DNA of 64,000 bases from Nyssa sinensis (taxonomy: Eukaryota; Streptophyta; Magnoliopsida; Cornales; Nyssaceae), in assembly GCA_008638375.1 (NCBI GenBank), contig CM018052.1:27920045-27984044 (forward strand), in the 5' to 3' direction. Numbering within the stretch: the first letter of the stretch is position 1; every line of letters starts with the position of its first letter. Below the pieces are notes generated by a model. That model saw only the letters and a program-made list of their open reading frames with translations, ran no database searches and was not told where the DNA came from. Made by a program: the position numbers and the translations under genes. This document shows, piece after piece, positions 12,843 through 23,600 of the stretch.

Positions 12843-13524
12843 TCCAACTCATTAAAACTGCTCAGAAAAAGGTTGCTTAAGTTTTTATCAGTAAGTTCTG
12901 GAGATCTGTTCTGAGAATAGAGGTGTTGATTATCAAAGATTTGTTCAAATACTATCAGTCCAATTATTATTACAAGTCTTTTTGCTCGACAATTAAGCCT
13001 TAGACAGTTAGCTTTTACAAAACCTGCCGTTTAGGTTATTTAACTTAGGTTATTACAAGCTTCTTTGCTCGGAAGGATGGACCCAGAAGTACAAATGGTC
13101 CTTGAACAGCTTTACTTATGATAAATGCAAGTTTTAAGGGCTGGAGCCCATTTACTATAGAGCAGTAATAACCTGGGGCAACACTGAATATACTTGGCAT
13201 TCACAGCAATTCTGAAAGTTCACAAGTGTTATAAAAAGGCAAAGACACTGAAAGATCTCAAGGAAAGACAGTTCCATTGATAAAAATGTTTGTTTACATC
13301 ATAAAGAGTTACATCAGTTTGGAAAGTTTACACAGAAACGAAATGCAAAAAGACCCTAGACTACAAACTGCCTTAGACAAGAAAGTCGCTGTCTTGCTTC
13401 ATGTCGTCAACCCCCTTTTTCCTTGAGTTCTTCAGGTTCAAAGAGCAGGGATTCTGAACCCCAAGCCGTTATCATCACTTTCCTTGGCACCTCACCACAA
13501 GTCATCATCTTCATCATCAATGCT
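12843..13524. other. Non-coding 3' region of the Tat element
   Basis: This part lies between the 30-bp array and the antisense exon-like segment. No conserved protein motif was recognised on either strand. It belongs to the element because it lies between its LTRs. Confidence 0.6.
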
Positions 13525-13765
13525 CTAGGCCCCGGCCAAGTCAAGAACTTCCCACGACCAAACGAGGAAGTCCAGTTCGGATGCTAAGATGGACAAGAGA
13601 GCCAGAGCCTCCGTCGACTTTACCTTGGTAACAGAGGCAAAAGGTAGAACTACTACTATCCTTAGCCTCGTTTCATCCAACTCGGACTGAAGATCATCGA
13701 TCATCTTCAGATCCGTGATAGTAACAAAACCATGCACGAACTGCAAAGAATCAGATACGTAAGTC

Positions 13766-13823
<58 letters not shown>

Positions 13824-14049
13824 TTACATATTGACACATGCATGTAAACCAAACTTATGGTTGGAAGATGACGAAGTGACAGAAAAGAAGAGAGATGAGT
13901 AAACAAATCAAGCCTGAACAGTGGAAACGAAAGGAAGCTCAAGACGACGGCAGCCTTCGTAAAAATTCCGTTCACCCTTACAGAAAAACATCTGGGGAGC
14001 AAGGAGTAGGGAGGATAAGTGTAAAAAACGTTTCCCCCCTCCATATATA
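13525..14049 (-). pseudogene. Antisense transcription unit of the Tat element (putative)
   Basis: On the minus strand a TATA-like TATATAT (14043-14049) lies 205 bp inside the 3' LTR. About 230 bp further on comes a (CT)25 tract and TTCTTTGCAG, which looks like a 3' splice site ending near 13744. It is followed by an open stretch with helical content (MIDDLQSELDETRLRI, then ALALLSILASELDFL) ending at a stop near 13525. Antisense ORFs at this place are known in some plant Tat-type elements. The product's function is unknown, and no start codon or donor site is fixed. A longer frame at 13751-14203 begins upstream of the TATA and is less likely. Two unrelated elements in this window share the layout (see 18819-19418). 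Confidence 0.4.
13770..13820. repeat. (GA)25 microsatellite
   Basis: Uninterrupted GA dinucleotides inside the Tat element. On the minus strand this forms the CT-rich tract just ahead of a potential splice acceptor. Confidence 0.95.
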
Positions 14050-14234
14050 GAACCTTGAAGTTGAAAGGGCGCCTAGTTGAACCGTCATGACAGTTGTAAG
14101 CAATTATGGCTTCAAAAGCCCAACCATCAGCTACGCAATAAATGATGCACCAACAGTCACCTTGGAAAACGGACAGGCAGGGCGCATGGCTTTTCAAAAT
14201 CACGTAGCCCTAGTTACTCGTTGACATCGAACTA

Positions 14235-14253
14235 GGGCTTGGGGGGGAGTAAC
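14235..14253 (+). other. Polypurine tract before the 3' LTR
   Basis: GGGCTTGGGGGGGAGTAAC ends directly at the TG of the 3' LTR, as expected for the primer of plus-strand DNA synthesis. Confidence 0.8.
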
Positions 14254-14802
14254 TGATATATCACAAAGTGACAGACCAATCCCCATGTGACACGTGTGAC
14301 TATGAAGCTCGGACATCCAGAGCATACTAAGATGCTCAGTCATTCAGAACATACATGTCCCTTTATCCTCCAGACCACACAAGTCTGAGCACAGACTTTT
14401 AGAGCATTCTCCGGGTTTCAGAGCTCACCACCGCCTTCAACACCCTACCGAGCAGGGGATAAGAAAACAGTCTTCAACAAGGAAACTATCACTCACGGAT
14501 ATCTCTCAAGTGCAGTATCCAATATGGAAACTGCTATCTCCGATGATCAAATCCCTATTTTCATGGCTCTAAATCCTAATTAACTTAGGAAAGCCACCGC
14601 CTATAAATTAAACCCTAAAGGTACACTTTATTTTTCATGCTTATTATTTGGCTTAGATTACAGTCTTTTCAATTCAGTTTATTAACTTAAGCATTGGAAC
14701 GGCTACCGCCGGAGCCAATCCGGTGGTCCTCTGATCTTCTTCTTTGAGTGTTCTTCAGGGAGCCGAGGTTGGAATACACATCAACCAAAGAGTGCAGCAT
14801 CA
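14254..14802 (+). repeat. 3' LTR of the Tat element
   Basis: It is 549 bp, starts TGATATATCAC and ends GCAGCATCA, and is followed by the ATACT duplication. It is gap-free against the 5' LTR with about 46 differences, and carries the same TATAAAT box at 14602-14608. Confidence 0.95.
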
Positions 14803-14807
14803 ATACT

Positions 14808-15275
14808 AATATCATAGAGACTGTCATATCATGTGTCGAGCTTATGAAATAATTTCTTGCTTGTTAGGGCTTTATGAGATCGGGTTATGACAGTTGACAT
14901 ATTTGATTTTAAGATCAGCCTTAAAAAAGGTCCATTATTTTCTGGGCCGAACTCCAATAAGAGATTTTAGAATTTAAAAGGCTTGTATGGGCCGGTTAAG
15001 TTAACATCTATGCTGCACTCTAGAGTTTTGTATGAGAAAATGAATTTTAAGACAACGATATGCAAATAGAATTTTTCGAATGACCTCGTAGGGTTTTTTT
15101 CTTTTTTTGTGAAATACAGCAAATATGAAAAGCCATTTTTGTCCCATGTCAATGTTGGTCCATCACGATTGGGTGTAACACTTGTGCACCACAACATATG
15201 GAATATTATCTCTTAGGTTTTTTAGAGGGCTTTTGGGAAGATGCGTTTGGAGAAAATGAGAATTTTGCTATCTTA
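14808..15275. other. Spacer with no visible gene
   Basis: AT-rich unique-looking DNA between the Tat element and the LINE. I see no coding motif, repeat terminus or RNA gene. Confidence 0.5.
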
Positions 15276-15290
15276 GATGTTGTTACTTTT

Positions 15291-16253
15291 TTTCTTTTTG
15301 GGTTGACAGGAAAAATAAAATGAGTCATTAGACTCTCACAAAAGCCATAGAGGCCATATCAGCGAGGGGAAGATGCCTCAAGTCTCTGGGAGGCACAGCA
15401 AGGGTTACTAGATTCACTTCTTGTGCCACGCCCATATTTGCCAAGAAGTCCGCACAAAAATTTCCTTCCCTGATGGTGTGATTAAAGAAACAGCTCTGAA
15501 AAGTCCCAGCAAGGGCTCTGCAATCATCAACAATTGCCGCGTAAGGATGGTTGGGATCTCTATCAGACTGGAGGAGACTGATTACAACTTGGCAATCTGA
15601 TTCCACAATAATTTTGTTATACTAGTGCAGGGTTGTCATCTTCAGGGCTTCACGAATAGCCCAAATCTCTGCCAACAAGCTTGTGCCTGTTCCAATTGCG
15701 CCTATGAACCCATGGATGCAATGACCCCTTTCATCTCTGATTATGCCGCCAAATCCTAGTTTCCCTGGGTTCCCTTTTGCACTTCCATTAGTGTTTGCCT
15801 TGATATAACCTACAGGAGGAAAACTCCAAGTAACTAGTTTATCACAGTTAAGGTTATACATATCAGACTGAGAACCAAAGGCATTTAGAGTTTCAGAAGC
15901 CGACCTTTTCGCTGCCAGTAATGTGACATACCGGTTCGGGTGTTCATTACTAAACACCATTCTGTTTCTTCGTTTCCACAATTCCCAACAAGTAAATAAA
16001 AACACTCACTTCCAATGAGAGGTTTTTTTGGTGTTACCTTTAGGCCAGCTATTACCTTTGATGCACTGAAGAAATGGGGTGTCGTTTTCTGTTTGTAAGT
16101 CCAGACTACTCCATAGTTTAGACCAAACATCTTTGCTGTAAGTGCAGCTCCTGAGGCAGTGGTCCATGGTTTCAGGGGCCATCTGGCATATAGGGCAAAG
16201 ATTACAATCAGTCATCCCTCTGACCATGCAGGCACTATTAGTAAGGAGGCTTT
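15291..16253 (-). mobile_element. 5'-truncated L1-type LINE, minus strand
   Basis: The insert is flanked by a perfect 15-bp direct repeat, GATGTTGTTACTTTT, at 15276-15290 and 16254-16268. On the minus strand it carries the last third of a plant LINE ORF2 and ends at the left in a short A-rich tail (TTTCTTTTTG on the + strand). Only about 960 bp remain of an element usually 5-6 kb long, the typical result of incomplete target-primed reverse transcription. Confidence 0.92.
15328..16253 (-). pseudogene. LINE ORF2 C-terminus: zinc-finger and RNase H domains
   Basis: Three segments (16227-16006, 16005-15622, 15606-15328) lie in one minus-strand frame, separated by a TGA at 16008-16006 and a TAG at 15624-15622 with a few codons after it. 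The first has a reverse-transcriptase-associated zinc finger (CNLCPIC...ETMDHCLRSC). The second has ELWKRRNRMVF and the RNase H start with GSAKGNPGKLGFGGIIRDERG. The third has ESDCQVVISLL and FCADFLANMG. These are hallmarks of plant L1 elements with a C-terminal RNase H. Both stops look like C-to-T changes of CGA and CAG. Confidence 0.92.
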
Positions 16254-16268
16254 GATGTTGTTACTTTT

Positions 16269-17977
16269 AATATGTTGCAACAACACCTCAATCACAATGA
16301 TAAACCAACTTTAAATAAAAAAGAATTTATTGTGTTTCTTTAATCAATGATGTTTCATACACATGGTTAGGATAGTGTGGCATAATAATGTTTTAAGAAG
16401 TATATTTCTAAATCTCTAATGAAGTGCAAGCATCTTAATTATGACATATTTAATATTATGTGTTAATAAAAAATTCAATAAATAAAAATTTTAAAAATAA
16501 TTTAATATCTTGACGGAACCCATTCTTTTTCATCACTAGTTAAATGGTTTTCAAGAATAATTTCTTTTAAATAAAAGATTGGAAATATGAAAGGGCTTTT
16601 CTTCTCTAAACCAACCTCGTTGTTATCCCTCTTATTTTTATTGCATTTGTGACATATTGAGGGAATTCTACTTTTTAAAAACAAATGTTTCTCAATATTG
16701 CAAGGGATTATACATAAATTCTACCCATTGGGTAGACTATTTATCTGTGTTGTATGATAATTATATCCTTAAATTTGCTATTATAAAAATGAGAGCTATT
16801 AGGCCAATTTTAATATTTAAATTTAAGTAAAAATTTTATCTAAGTTTCAAACTCTGCAACGATGACTTCATTTTTATTTAATTTTTTTTGAAAAATTCTT
16901 ACCTTATTTTTAAAATAATTTATTATGTTTTTAAATTTTTAAATTTGTCTTTCAAACAGTAATATAAGTTGATAAATTGTATTACATTAATTTAAGTTTA
17001 AATTAAAATAAAAAAAAAATTGATATGAATTTGCTATAAAAATTAAAAAAAAAAAAAAAAAAACTCAAATTGAAGTTTAAACGTAGCTTGAGTTACTGTT
17101 GCAGATACCCTTTGCAAGGATGGCGATACCACTTGATGACCATGTTATAAATAGATTTTACAATTTTCTTTTTTTTGGGTGTGAATTATTGTTATTCTTC
17201 TTTGGGTTAATGATAGTACAGCTGAAAAAAAAAGGTACAAGTAGGGACCAAACAGTACCTATAGGTCAGAGTGGATTTATTCGCCAGGTTTGACAGGCAA
17301 AGACTGGAAAAGACATTTTAATAGGAAAGAGGAATACTCATAGCTCGCGATCATGCGTGTAATATTGACATATATAATCTACCTGTCAATAAAATTATGA
17401 GTTTTTATACTCATAATTAATACATTCATTTTCTAATGGAAAATTTTACCACCAAACTATCCCACTTTTCATCTCTGAGAGCATTTTCAACTCATATTTT
17501 TTATTTTATAATTATTTTTAAATTTAAAAACGATGGATCTTACATTTTCATTCCATTTATACTTTATTTTAATCTTCATTTTATAATCTTCTTTAAATTT
17601 AAAGATGACGAGTATCACATTTTTACTCCAATCATAATAATTTTTAAATCATTATTCATTCTTCAAATCTACTTTTAATAATATTATTTACGACTAAAAT
17701 GTAATTATTTAATATATATTTACCCTATATTTAATTATTTATCATTTTTTTAGATTAAAATTCCATAATATATCCAAGAAAGTAAAAATTAAAATAAATT
17801 AAAAAACATTCTTGCCATGGTCGTCTTTTTCATTCTTGTTGTTTTTGTTATAATTATTAATCGCAACGCCATTTTCCAATGCGGGTTAATGGAGGCCAAA
17901 ACTTTTGCTTGTTTTTATATCATTTTGCCAATTAATCATCTTTAAAGTTTAAATTAATATTAGATTACTTGGGGATA
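16269..17977. other. AT-rich intergenic DNA
   Basis: Very AT-rich, with A and T runs (for example a poly-A run near 17041-17062). Frames at 17099-17293 and 17436-17678 are low-complexity and have no recognisable motif. Confidence 0.5.
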
Positions 17978-17982
17978 GATTT

Positions 17983-18597
17983 TGATATGCCTTGAAAGAT
18001 CATGACCATATGAGGAGGTTTGTAAGTGAAGTACAAGTCCCATGATTAGCTTGGTTCCTGAAAGAGGTCATGACCCCTTACGATTAGACATAAGGACCAG
18101 TTTAGAACTCATAAAATACGATAAGATGGCTCTGAAAACTTTATCCCTTATTTAAATAATAACAGAATCCCAAGACTATCTCCACTCTGAATAATCAAGG
18201 ATCCCAAAAATCACTCACTCAATCTCACCGAAATGGGAAGCTCACTTCTATAAAGGGTAACAAAAAGGTACTTCCAAGATAGAGACTTTTCTTTGATCAA
18301 TACTTAATACTCAATGAATATTAACTGATTTGATTGTCGGAGAGTCCACAACAGATACCCTCCGATGATCTCTGACCATTTATTTTACAGGTTTGCTAGA
18401 GGCCAATTCTTAACTAAGCATTTATTGATGACAACTGTTTTTGCAAACCATTTTTTACATTTGTATTTGTAAATATTTTTCAAAGAAACATGTTTATCGA
18501 ATTAGCCAAACTTCTAAAATTGTTTGTGCAAGAGTTATTTTCTCAAAAACAAGAAGGGTCAAACTTATAAAACTATCTTTATGTAACAATTACTTAA
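17983..18597 (+). repeat. Left LTR of the deleted Tat-like element
   Basis: Shared landmarks with the right copy are GAGGAGGTTTGTAAGTGAAG, then AGCTTGGTT, GACCATTT, GGCCAATTCTTAAC and TTTGTATTTGTAAATA. This copy contains about 170 bp (around 18140-18310) that the right copy lacks. The right end is approximate. Confidence 0.75.
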
Positions 18598-18818
18598 ATA
18601 TAAATTCTTATTAAAGCTCGACGAAAAGTACAAAAAAAAAAGGAATATAATTGATAACAAGGCTAAGATGTAGTAGGCTATCCCCCATCGACAAGGGAGT
18701 TAACTTTTTCTTTTTCTTCATTGACCAGCTCCTCTAGAGGAATGTCCACATCGTCAAGTCAGGAAGGGTCAAAGTCTGGAAAGACTTTAGTCAGTTTTTT
18801 GACACAAAGGCTAAAACC

Positions 18819-19418
18819 TTAGCTAACGAATCTTTGGCCCATCCAAACTGCATCCTCTTGATCCTTTGGGGCTTCTTCCTTAACCGGCTCAAGCTCTATT
18901 TTCATACGCTCTTCGAATTTGACCAAGGTATTTTGAGTTGACTCGACTTTAGCTTTAGAAGCCTCTAATTCCTTCCAAACTCTCTCCAGCTCAGAATGAT
19001 TGGAGTGTCTCTCAAACTCCCGAGCATAAGCAATTCTTCTAACTATCTCCAACTAACTTTTTGAGTTCTTCATATAAGGATATGGATGTAGCAAGGTCAA
19101 CTTGGGAGGCCATTAGATCATTTTGGAGTTTGGTAATCTGAGTTGTTGCTTCAATAGCATCCATTAGATGACACTGGATCTCGGCTTCCAGGTCATGAGG
19201 CTTGTACTTGACTTGTCCCAGTGCAGCCACAATGTGTATTGCGTAAAGAAATGCACATAAAGAAAAAGGAGAAGGGAAAGAAAATGGATAAACTAAAAAT
19301 CAAAAAAGGGAGAAGAGTCTGACCTAGAAGTCAAGATCACCAAGAAAAGGGGAGGAATTCGTTAGAAAATGTTGAGAGGAACAAAAGCGTAAAGAAGAAA
19401 AACCTTTCTGAATTTATA
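18819..19418 (-). pseudogene. Antisense coiled-coil protein remnant in the Tat-like element
   Basis: On the minus strand a TATA-like CCTATAAATT (19412-19418) lies about 230 bp inside the right LTR. Downstream are two open stretches in different frames, 19230-19039 and 19052-18819. The first reads DLEAEIQCHLMDAIEATTQI and the second ELERVWKELEASKAKVESTQ. Both are rich in Glu, Lys, Leu and Ala with heptad-like spacing, so a long coiled coil is likely. The frame change near 19045 could be a frameshift or an unrecognised intron. Neither stretch opens with a clear ATG. The position and direction match the antisense unit of the element at 5758-14802. Function is unknown. Confidence 0.5.
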
Positions 19419-19647
19419 GGCAAAGAGTTTTCGGGGTATTAAATGATGATGGTTTGAAAATGAAACGATCTCCTCATTACTAACAATTAATTACATTGGG
19501 TGTACCCAAAAAATGGTAGCAAACCAAGCGTTACGATTGATTAGACGAACAAAACATGACCTTTCAAAAATCGTGAACATGCACATTTATGGCAAGCGAA
19601 GGTCGTAAGCTCAAGTCCTCCGGTCCCGAAGTACTAAGGGGAGTAGC

Positions 19648-20096
19648 TAATATGCCTTGAAATGATTGGGGCCATATAAGGAGGTTCGTAAGTGAAGTAC
19701 GATTTCCAAGATCAGCTTGGTTTCTGAAAGAGATCGTGACACCTTCCGATCTAACGTAAGGATCAGTTCGGAACCCATAGAATATGATAATGATGGCTTT
19801 GAAAGCTTACTTAATGCATATTAACTGACTTGATCATCGAAGAATCCATCACTGGACTTCCACTAGTGATTTCTGACCATTTGTTTCACAAGTTTATTAG
19901 AGACCAATTCTTAACCAATCATTTATGGATGACAAAAATTTTACAAACCTATTTATACATTTGTATTTGTAAATATTATTCAAAGAAGCATGTTTATTGA
20001 TTTGGCCAAACTTTTAAAATTATTTTTGCGCAAGAGTTATTTTCTCACAAACAAAAAAAGGTCAAACTTCTAAAACTATTTATATTTAATAATTAC
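19648..20096 (+). repeat. Right LTR of the deleted Tat-like element
   Basis: The copy starts TAATATGCC, where the left has TGATATGCC, and has an internal deletion of about 170 bp compared with the left copy. The right end is set only by loss of similarity. Confidence 0.7.
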
Positions 20097-20638
20097 TTTT
20101 TAATTTAAATAATATATTGGAAAAAATAATTTCAAACTCAGAGATATAACTTTAATATTTATATCATCAAGCAATACATAGGAATGGAATTGAACTTTGC
20201 AAAAACTCCCATTCCAAGGGCTTATATGCTTGGCCAAGTTTAATGGCTATTATCCCAATTTTGTCCTTTTTATTCTTGACACTATGAAAATGAGGTTTAA
20301 AATTAAAATTAATGTAGAATTAGAAGGATAAGAAGCTTTATAATTATTGAGACCCAATTTCATACATAGGTCTTGTTTGGACAGTGGAATTATAAAGTTG
20401 GATCAAATCATATAATTGGGTCCGATATGAAATAAAGTATTATGAGTGATTAAAAATCCCAATTCAGTGTTTAATGTTTGGAACAAGTTCAAATAAAAGG
20501 TATAAATATGATATCACATATTCTAATTCTACATTTGGTCGTAAGATATAAGAAACTTGGATATAATTATATTATATCATTTTTTTTTACAATATAATAA
20601 AAGCTTTACATTTGTATTCCTATTTCTAAAATTATATT
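20097..20638. other. AT-rich spacer
   Basis: No gene or clear repeat terminus was recognised between the deleted Tat-like element and the giant TG...CA unit. Confidence 0.5.
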
Positions 20639-20643
20639 ATATT

Positions 20644-23600
20644 TGTCACGACCTGAAACTCACCCTATGCGGATTATGTGTTAATGACCGACACTATCAC
20701 TTAGACAAGCCATACAAAATCAAATGAATGGTATGAGACAATAAAAAAAATTTCTTTTATTTTTTTTTTTATGTGCGGAAGCTATACACATGCAACTCAT
20801 CTGATAACAAATCAACTCTAACAATCATCAATAAGATCATTCTCAATATAATTTTTATCATCATTAATCACCATTCAAGTCTAATAATATTTCTAGTGTC
20901 ACTATGTCATAACATCTAACATTAACATTAACCTTACAGGATATATATTCAAATTATGATTCAGAGCTATTCATCGTCAAAGTTTTTCACAAGCATACCA
21001 CTAGCTCCATTAGTCATCGTCATTGACTTTCCTTCCATATTGTGTTACCTGAAAAATTGTTATAATTATGAGGTGAGCTAACTTACCTTAGTAAGTAATT
21101 CTTTCACTCTGTCATGGGTTAAACAAATGTGTGTATAACAAAAGGATAATCATAGGATTTCAAGCTCAAAGGGATTGACCATCAGACCCAAAATAACATA
21201 GTTCACAAAGAGGTTATGATCGCAATAGGGATGATTGAACAAGTCAACAAGCACAAATTTATCAACATATAATATTTAGCTACCTAAATCAAAGAGATTC
21301 AAATCGAATACAAAGATAAGCCTTTAAGGCGTATTTATCATTCAAAGATAACATCATCAAATCAACCAATGGTGTGGAATCAAACATATACAAATTGAGT
21401 CAAATAAATGCTGTCAAATAGGGCCCGACTACCCTCACACAACACTCATCCAGGTTCACCACTCATCTCAAGGTTCCCCTGAATGGCACCAAGAGCTCTT
21501 AACATCATATCAAAACGTCCTCATCAGGACAACGTGTTAAGTAGCATTCCCAAACATTAACTCATAGGTCATCAACATCTAAAGAGTCAAGATGAACATT
21601 GTGACAGGCACAACCCCGTGTACTCACAAATAATGTTATCAGCAAAAGGATTCCACAAGGTATGAGCATATACATAGGTTACAAATATTCACAACAAAAG
21701 GGATCACAATGATTACAAAGACAATACATAATCAAGGAGTCAAAGGACTCATAGAAGTTTACAACGAATAGGATATCAACAAATCACAAATTTTCACATA
21801 ATGGAAACACACTAATCAATAGGTTGTGGACTTGAAGCAATTACTAACATACAATTTCAAGAAGCAAAGATTGGCAGTTATACAAGTAGGCCACATTGGT
21901 AGAGTAGAAATCTACATATTAGAGTTCGGGTTTACTTACATTAGGTTCTTAGCATTACATTCTTATATTGGTACCATAGTAGCTATCCCATAACCTTGTT
22001 CCATTTTTCCATCATTTGGTGATCCTATAATCAAGGATCAAAAATACATTGCATATTGAATTAGTATTCATTCTAATTTCAAGCATCTTTATTCAGCGTT
22101 TTAAGTTCTTTTGAACTTAGTCTATTCGATTAAAAGATCCTCAAATTTTCAATTTAGGGTTCCTAATACTTTATAGCTTAGTTAGCCCTTCAAAGGCATA
22201 ATGATAATTTACACTTTTAATGTTCCATTTTTTTCGTACACAATTTATGTATTCGGACTTCATTTTTGAGTCCAGTCGATCCTTATAACCTTTACATTAA
22301 CCTTTTAATTTCATGTATACACTTTTGATAACTTCATTAAGTCATAAGGATGTATTTGTCAATTTTAAATTTGTTATCGGGTCTTTTTTTTCTCAAAAAG
22401 ACGTCATCGTCAAGTTCGGAATGTCAAAGATAATCAGTTTGGGCTTTTCTGGATCTTAATTTGCATATATGTGACTTCTATTAAGCCTAGGGGTATTTTT
22501 ATAATTTTTCATTTTCACGTGTTCCATTTTTTCAGTACTTCGTTTGCTAAAATGGACTCCACCATTGAGGCATAATGGTAATTATAATATTTTACATGTC
22601 TATATTTTTGGGACTTTGTTTCATAAAATAGATCCCATCATTGGGTCCAGAATGTCCCAAAATGCTAAGGTATGTATTTTCATAGTTATCGGAGTCTAAT
22701 TGATAGCTTAATTGATCATTATGACATAATTGTCATTATTCTAGTTTTTCTGTTCATATTTTTTGAGATCTAATTTTGTAAATCACACTCTGGCATTGAA
22801 TCCGGAATGCACCAAAAATATTGGGTTAAACTCTTCTTTTATTTTAATTGGCTTTCATTTGACTTATTTTTTGCTGAAGGATATTTTGGTAATTTATCAT
22901 AATTTAAAAATGATTTAAAAATAATTTATAATTATTTTTTGGGCCAATTCGTAATTAACAGAAATATTTGGGGCCAAAACATGATTTTTAAAACTATTTA
23001 AATAAAACCAACTAGTTTAGTTCCAATGCAAGTGCACCTATTTTATTAAGTTAAGAACCAAACGGTTCAATCGAGTTCACTACGTCATGCTGACGTCAGT
23101 CCTTTTTATTATTTTTTTTATTCTTAAGGGCTCAAAATGATGTCATTCCACTTATTAGGATCCATTTTTCAGTGTGGGTCAGGACTTGGCCTGAATCCGA
23201 CTCAATGACTCGGCCCGCACAATACTTTCTTCCTCGGTTTTTCGGCGCTGCGATCGCCGCCAACAGTTTTCTAGCGACAAAACCAATGGGGTTCGAACCA
23301 TTTTTTGATAAGGGTTCCATATCTAAGGTCGGAATTTGGTTTTACCTAACCACGACCGTCAAAATAGGGTGTTATAGTGGCTGCTCTGGCGAGCCATGAT
23401 TTTTTGACGACATTTTATTCTTCTATTTTGTGAAGTTTTACTTACTGTTTTTGCCTCTTTTTTGTTCCGTTGGATTTCTGGAACACCTAGAGACATTTTC
23501 CCATTCCTAAAACTAAACAAACCAAGATCAAATTAATTTTTTCAATTTCTCTTTCCCCAATTGTAACTCGTGATTGCTCACTGGTCTGATGACCATTTTT

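Larger units (their letters stand above)
5758..14802 (+). mobile_element. Ty3/gypsy LTR retrotransposon, Tat lineage, degenerate copy
   Basis: A 9,045-bp element with two 549-bp LTRs and a perfect 5-bp target duplication, ATACT, at 5753-5757 and 14803-14807. The internal order is primer-binding site, gag with zinc knuckle, DTGSS protease, reverse transcriptase, RNase H, a second archaeal-type RNase H, integrase, a 30-bp tandem array, an antisense unit and a polypurine tract. RT before integrase places it in Ty3/gypsy. The extra RNase H is the mark of the Tat lineage (Tat/Ogre/Retand). Gag and pol are broken by many stops and at least two frameshifts, so this copy cannot move on its own. By hand count the LTRs differ at about 46 of 549 positions (about 8 percent) without gaps, mostly transitions, so insertion was not recent. 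Confidence 0.95.
17983..20096 (+). mobile_element. Internally deleted LTR retrotransposon, Tat-like and non-autonomous
   Basis: Two diverged direct repeats bound about 1 kb of internal DNA. They start TGATATGCCTTGAAAG (17983) and TAATATGCCTTGAAAT (19648), and similarity runs to about 18597 and 20096. A polypurine-like CTAAGGGGAGTAGC precedes the right repeat, resembling the tract of the large Tat element. There is no gag or pol. The internal region holds only an antisense coiled-coil unit. I could not place the LTR ends exactly or find a target duplication. Confidence 0.75.

Noticed and set aside
13751..14203. 150-codon minus-strand frame in the Tat element as one intact gene
   Set aside because: It begins upstream of the minus-strand TATA and ends within the (CT) tract, so it more likely spans promoter, leader and intron than one protein.
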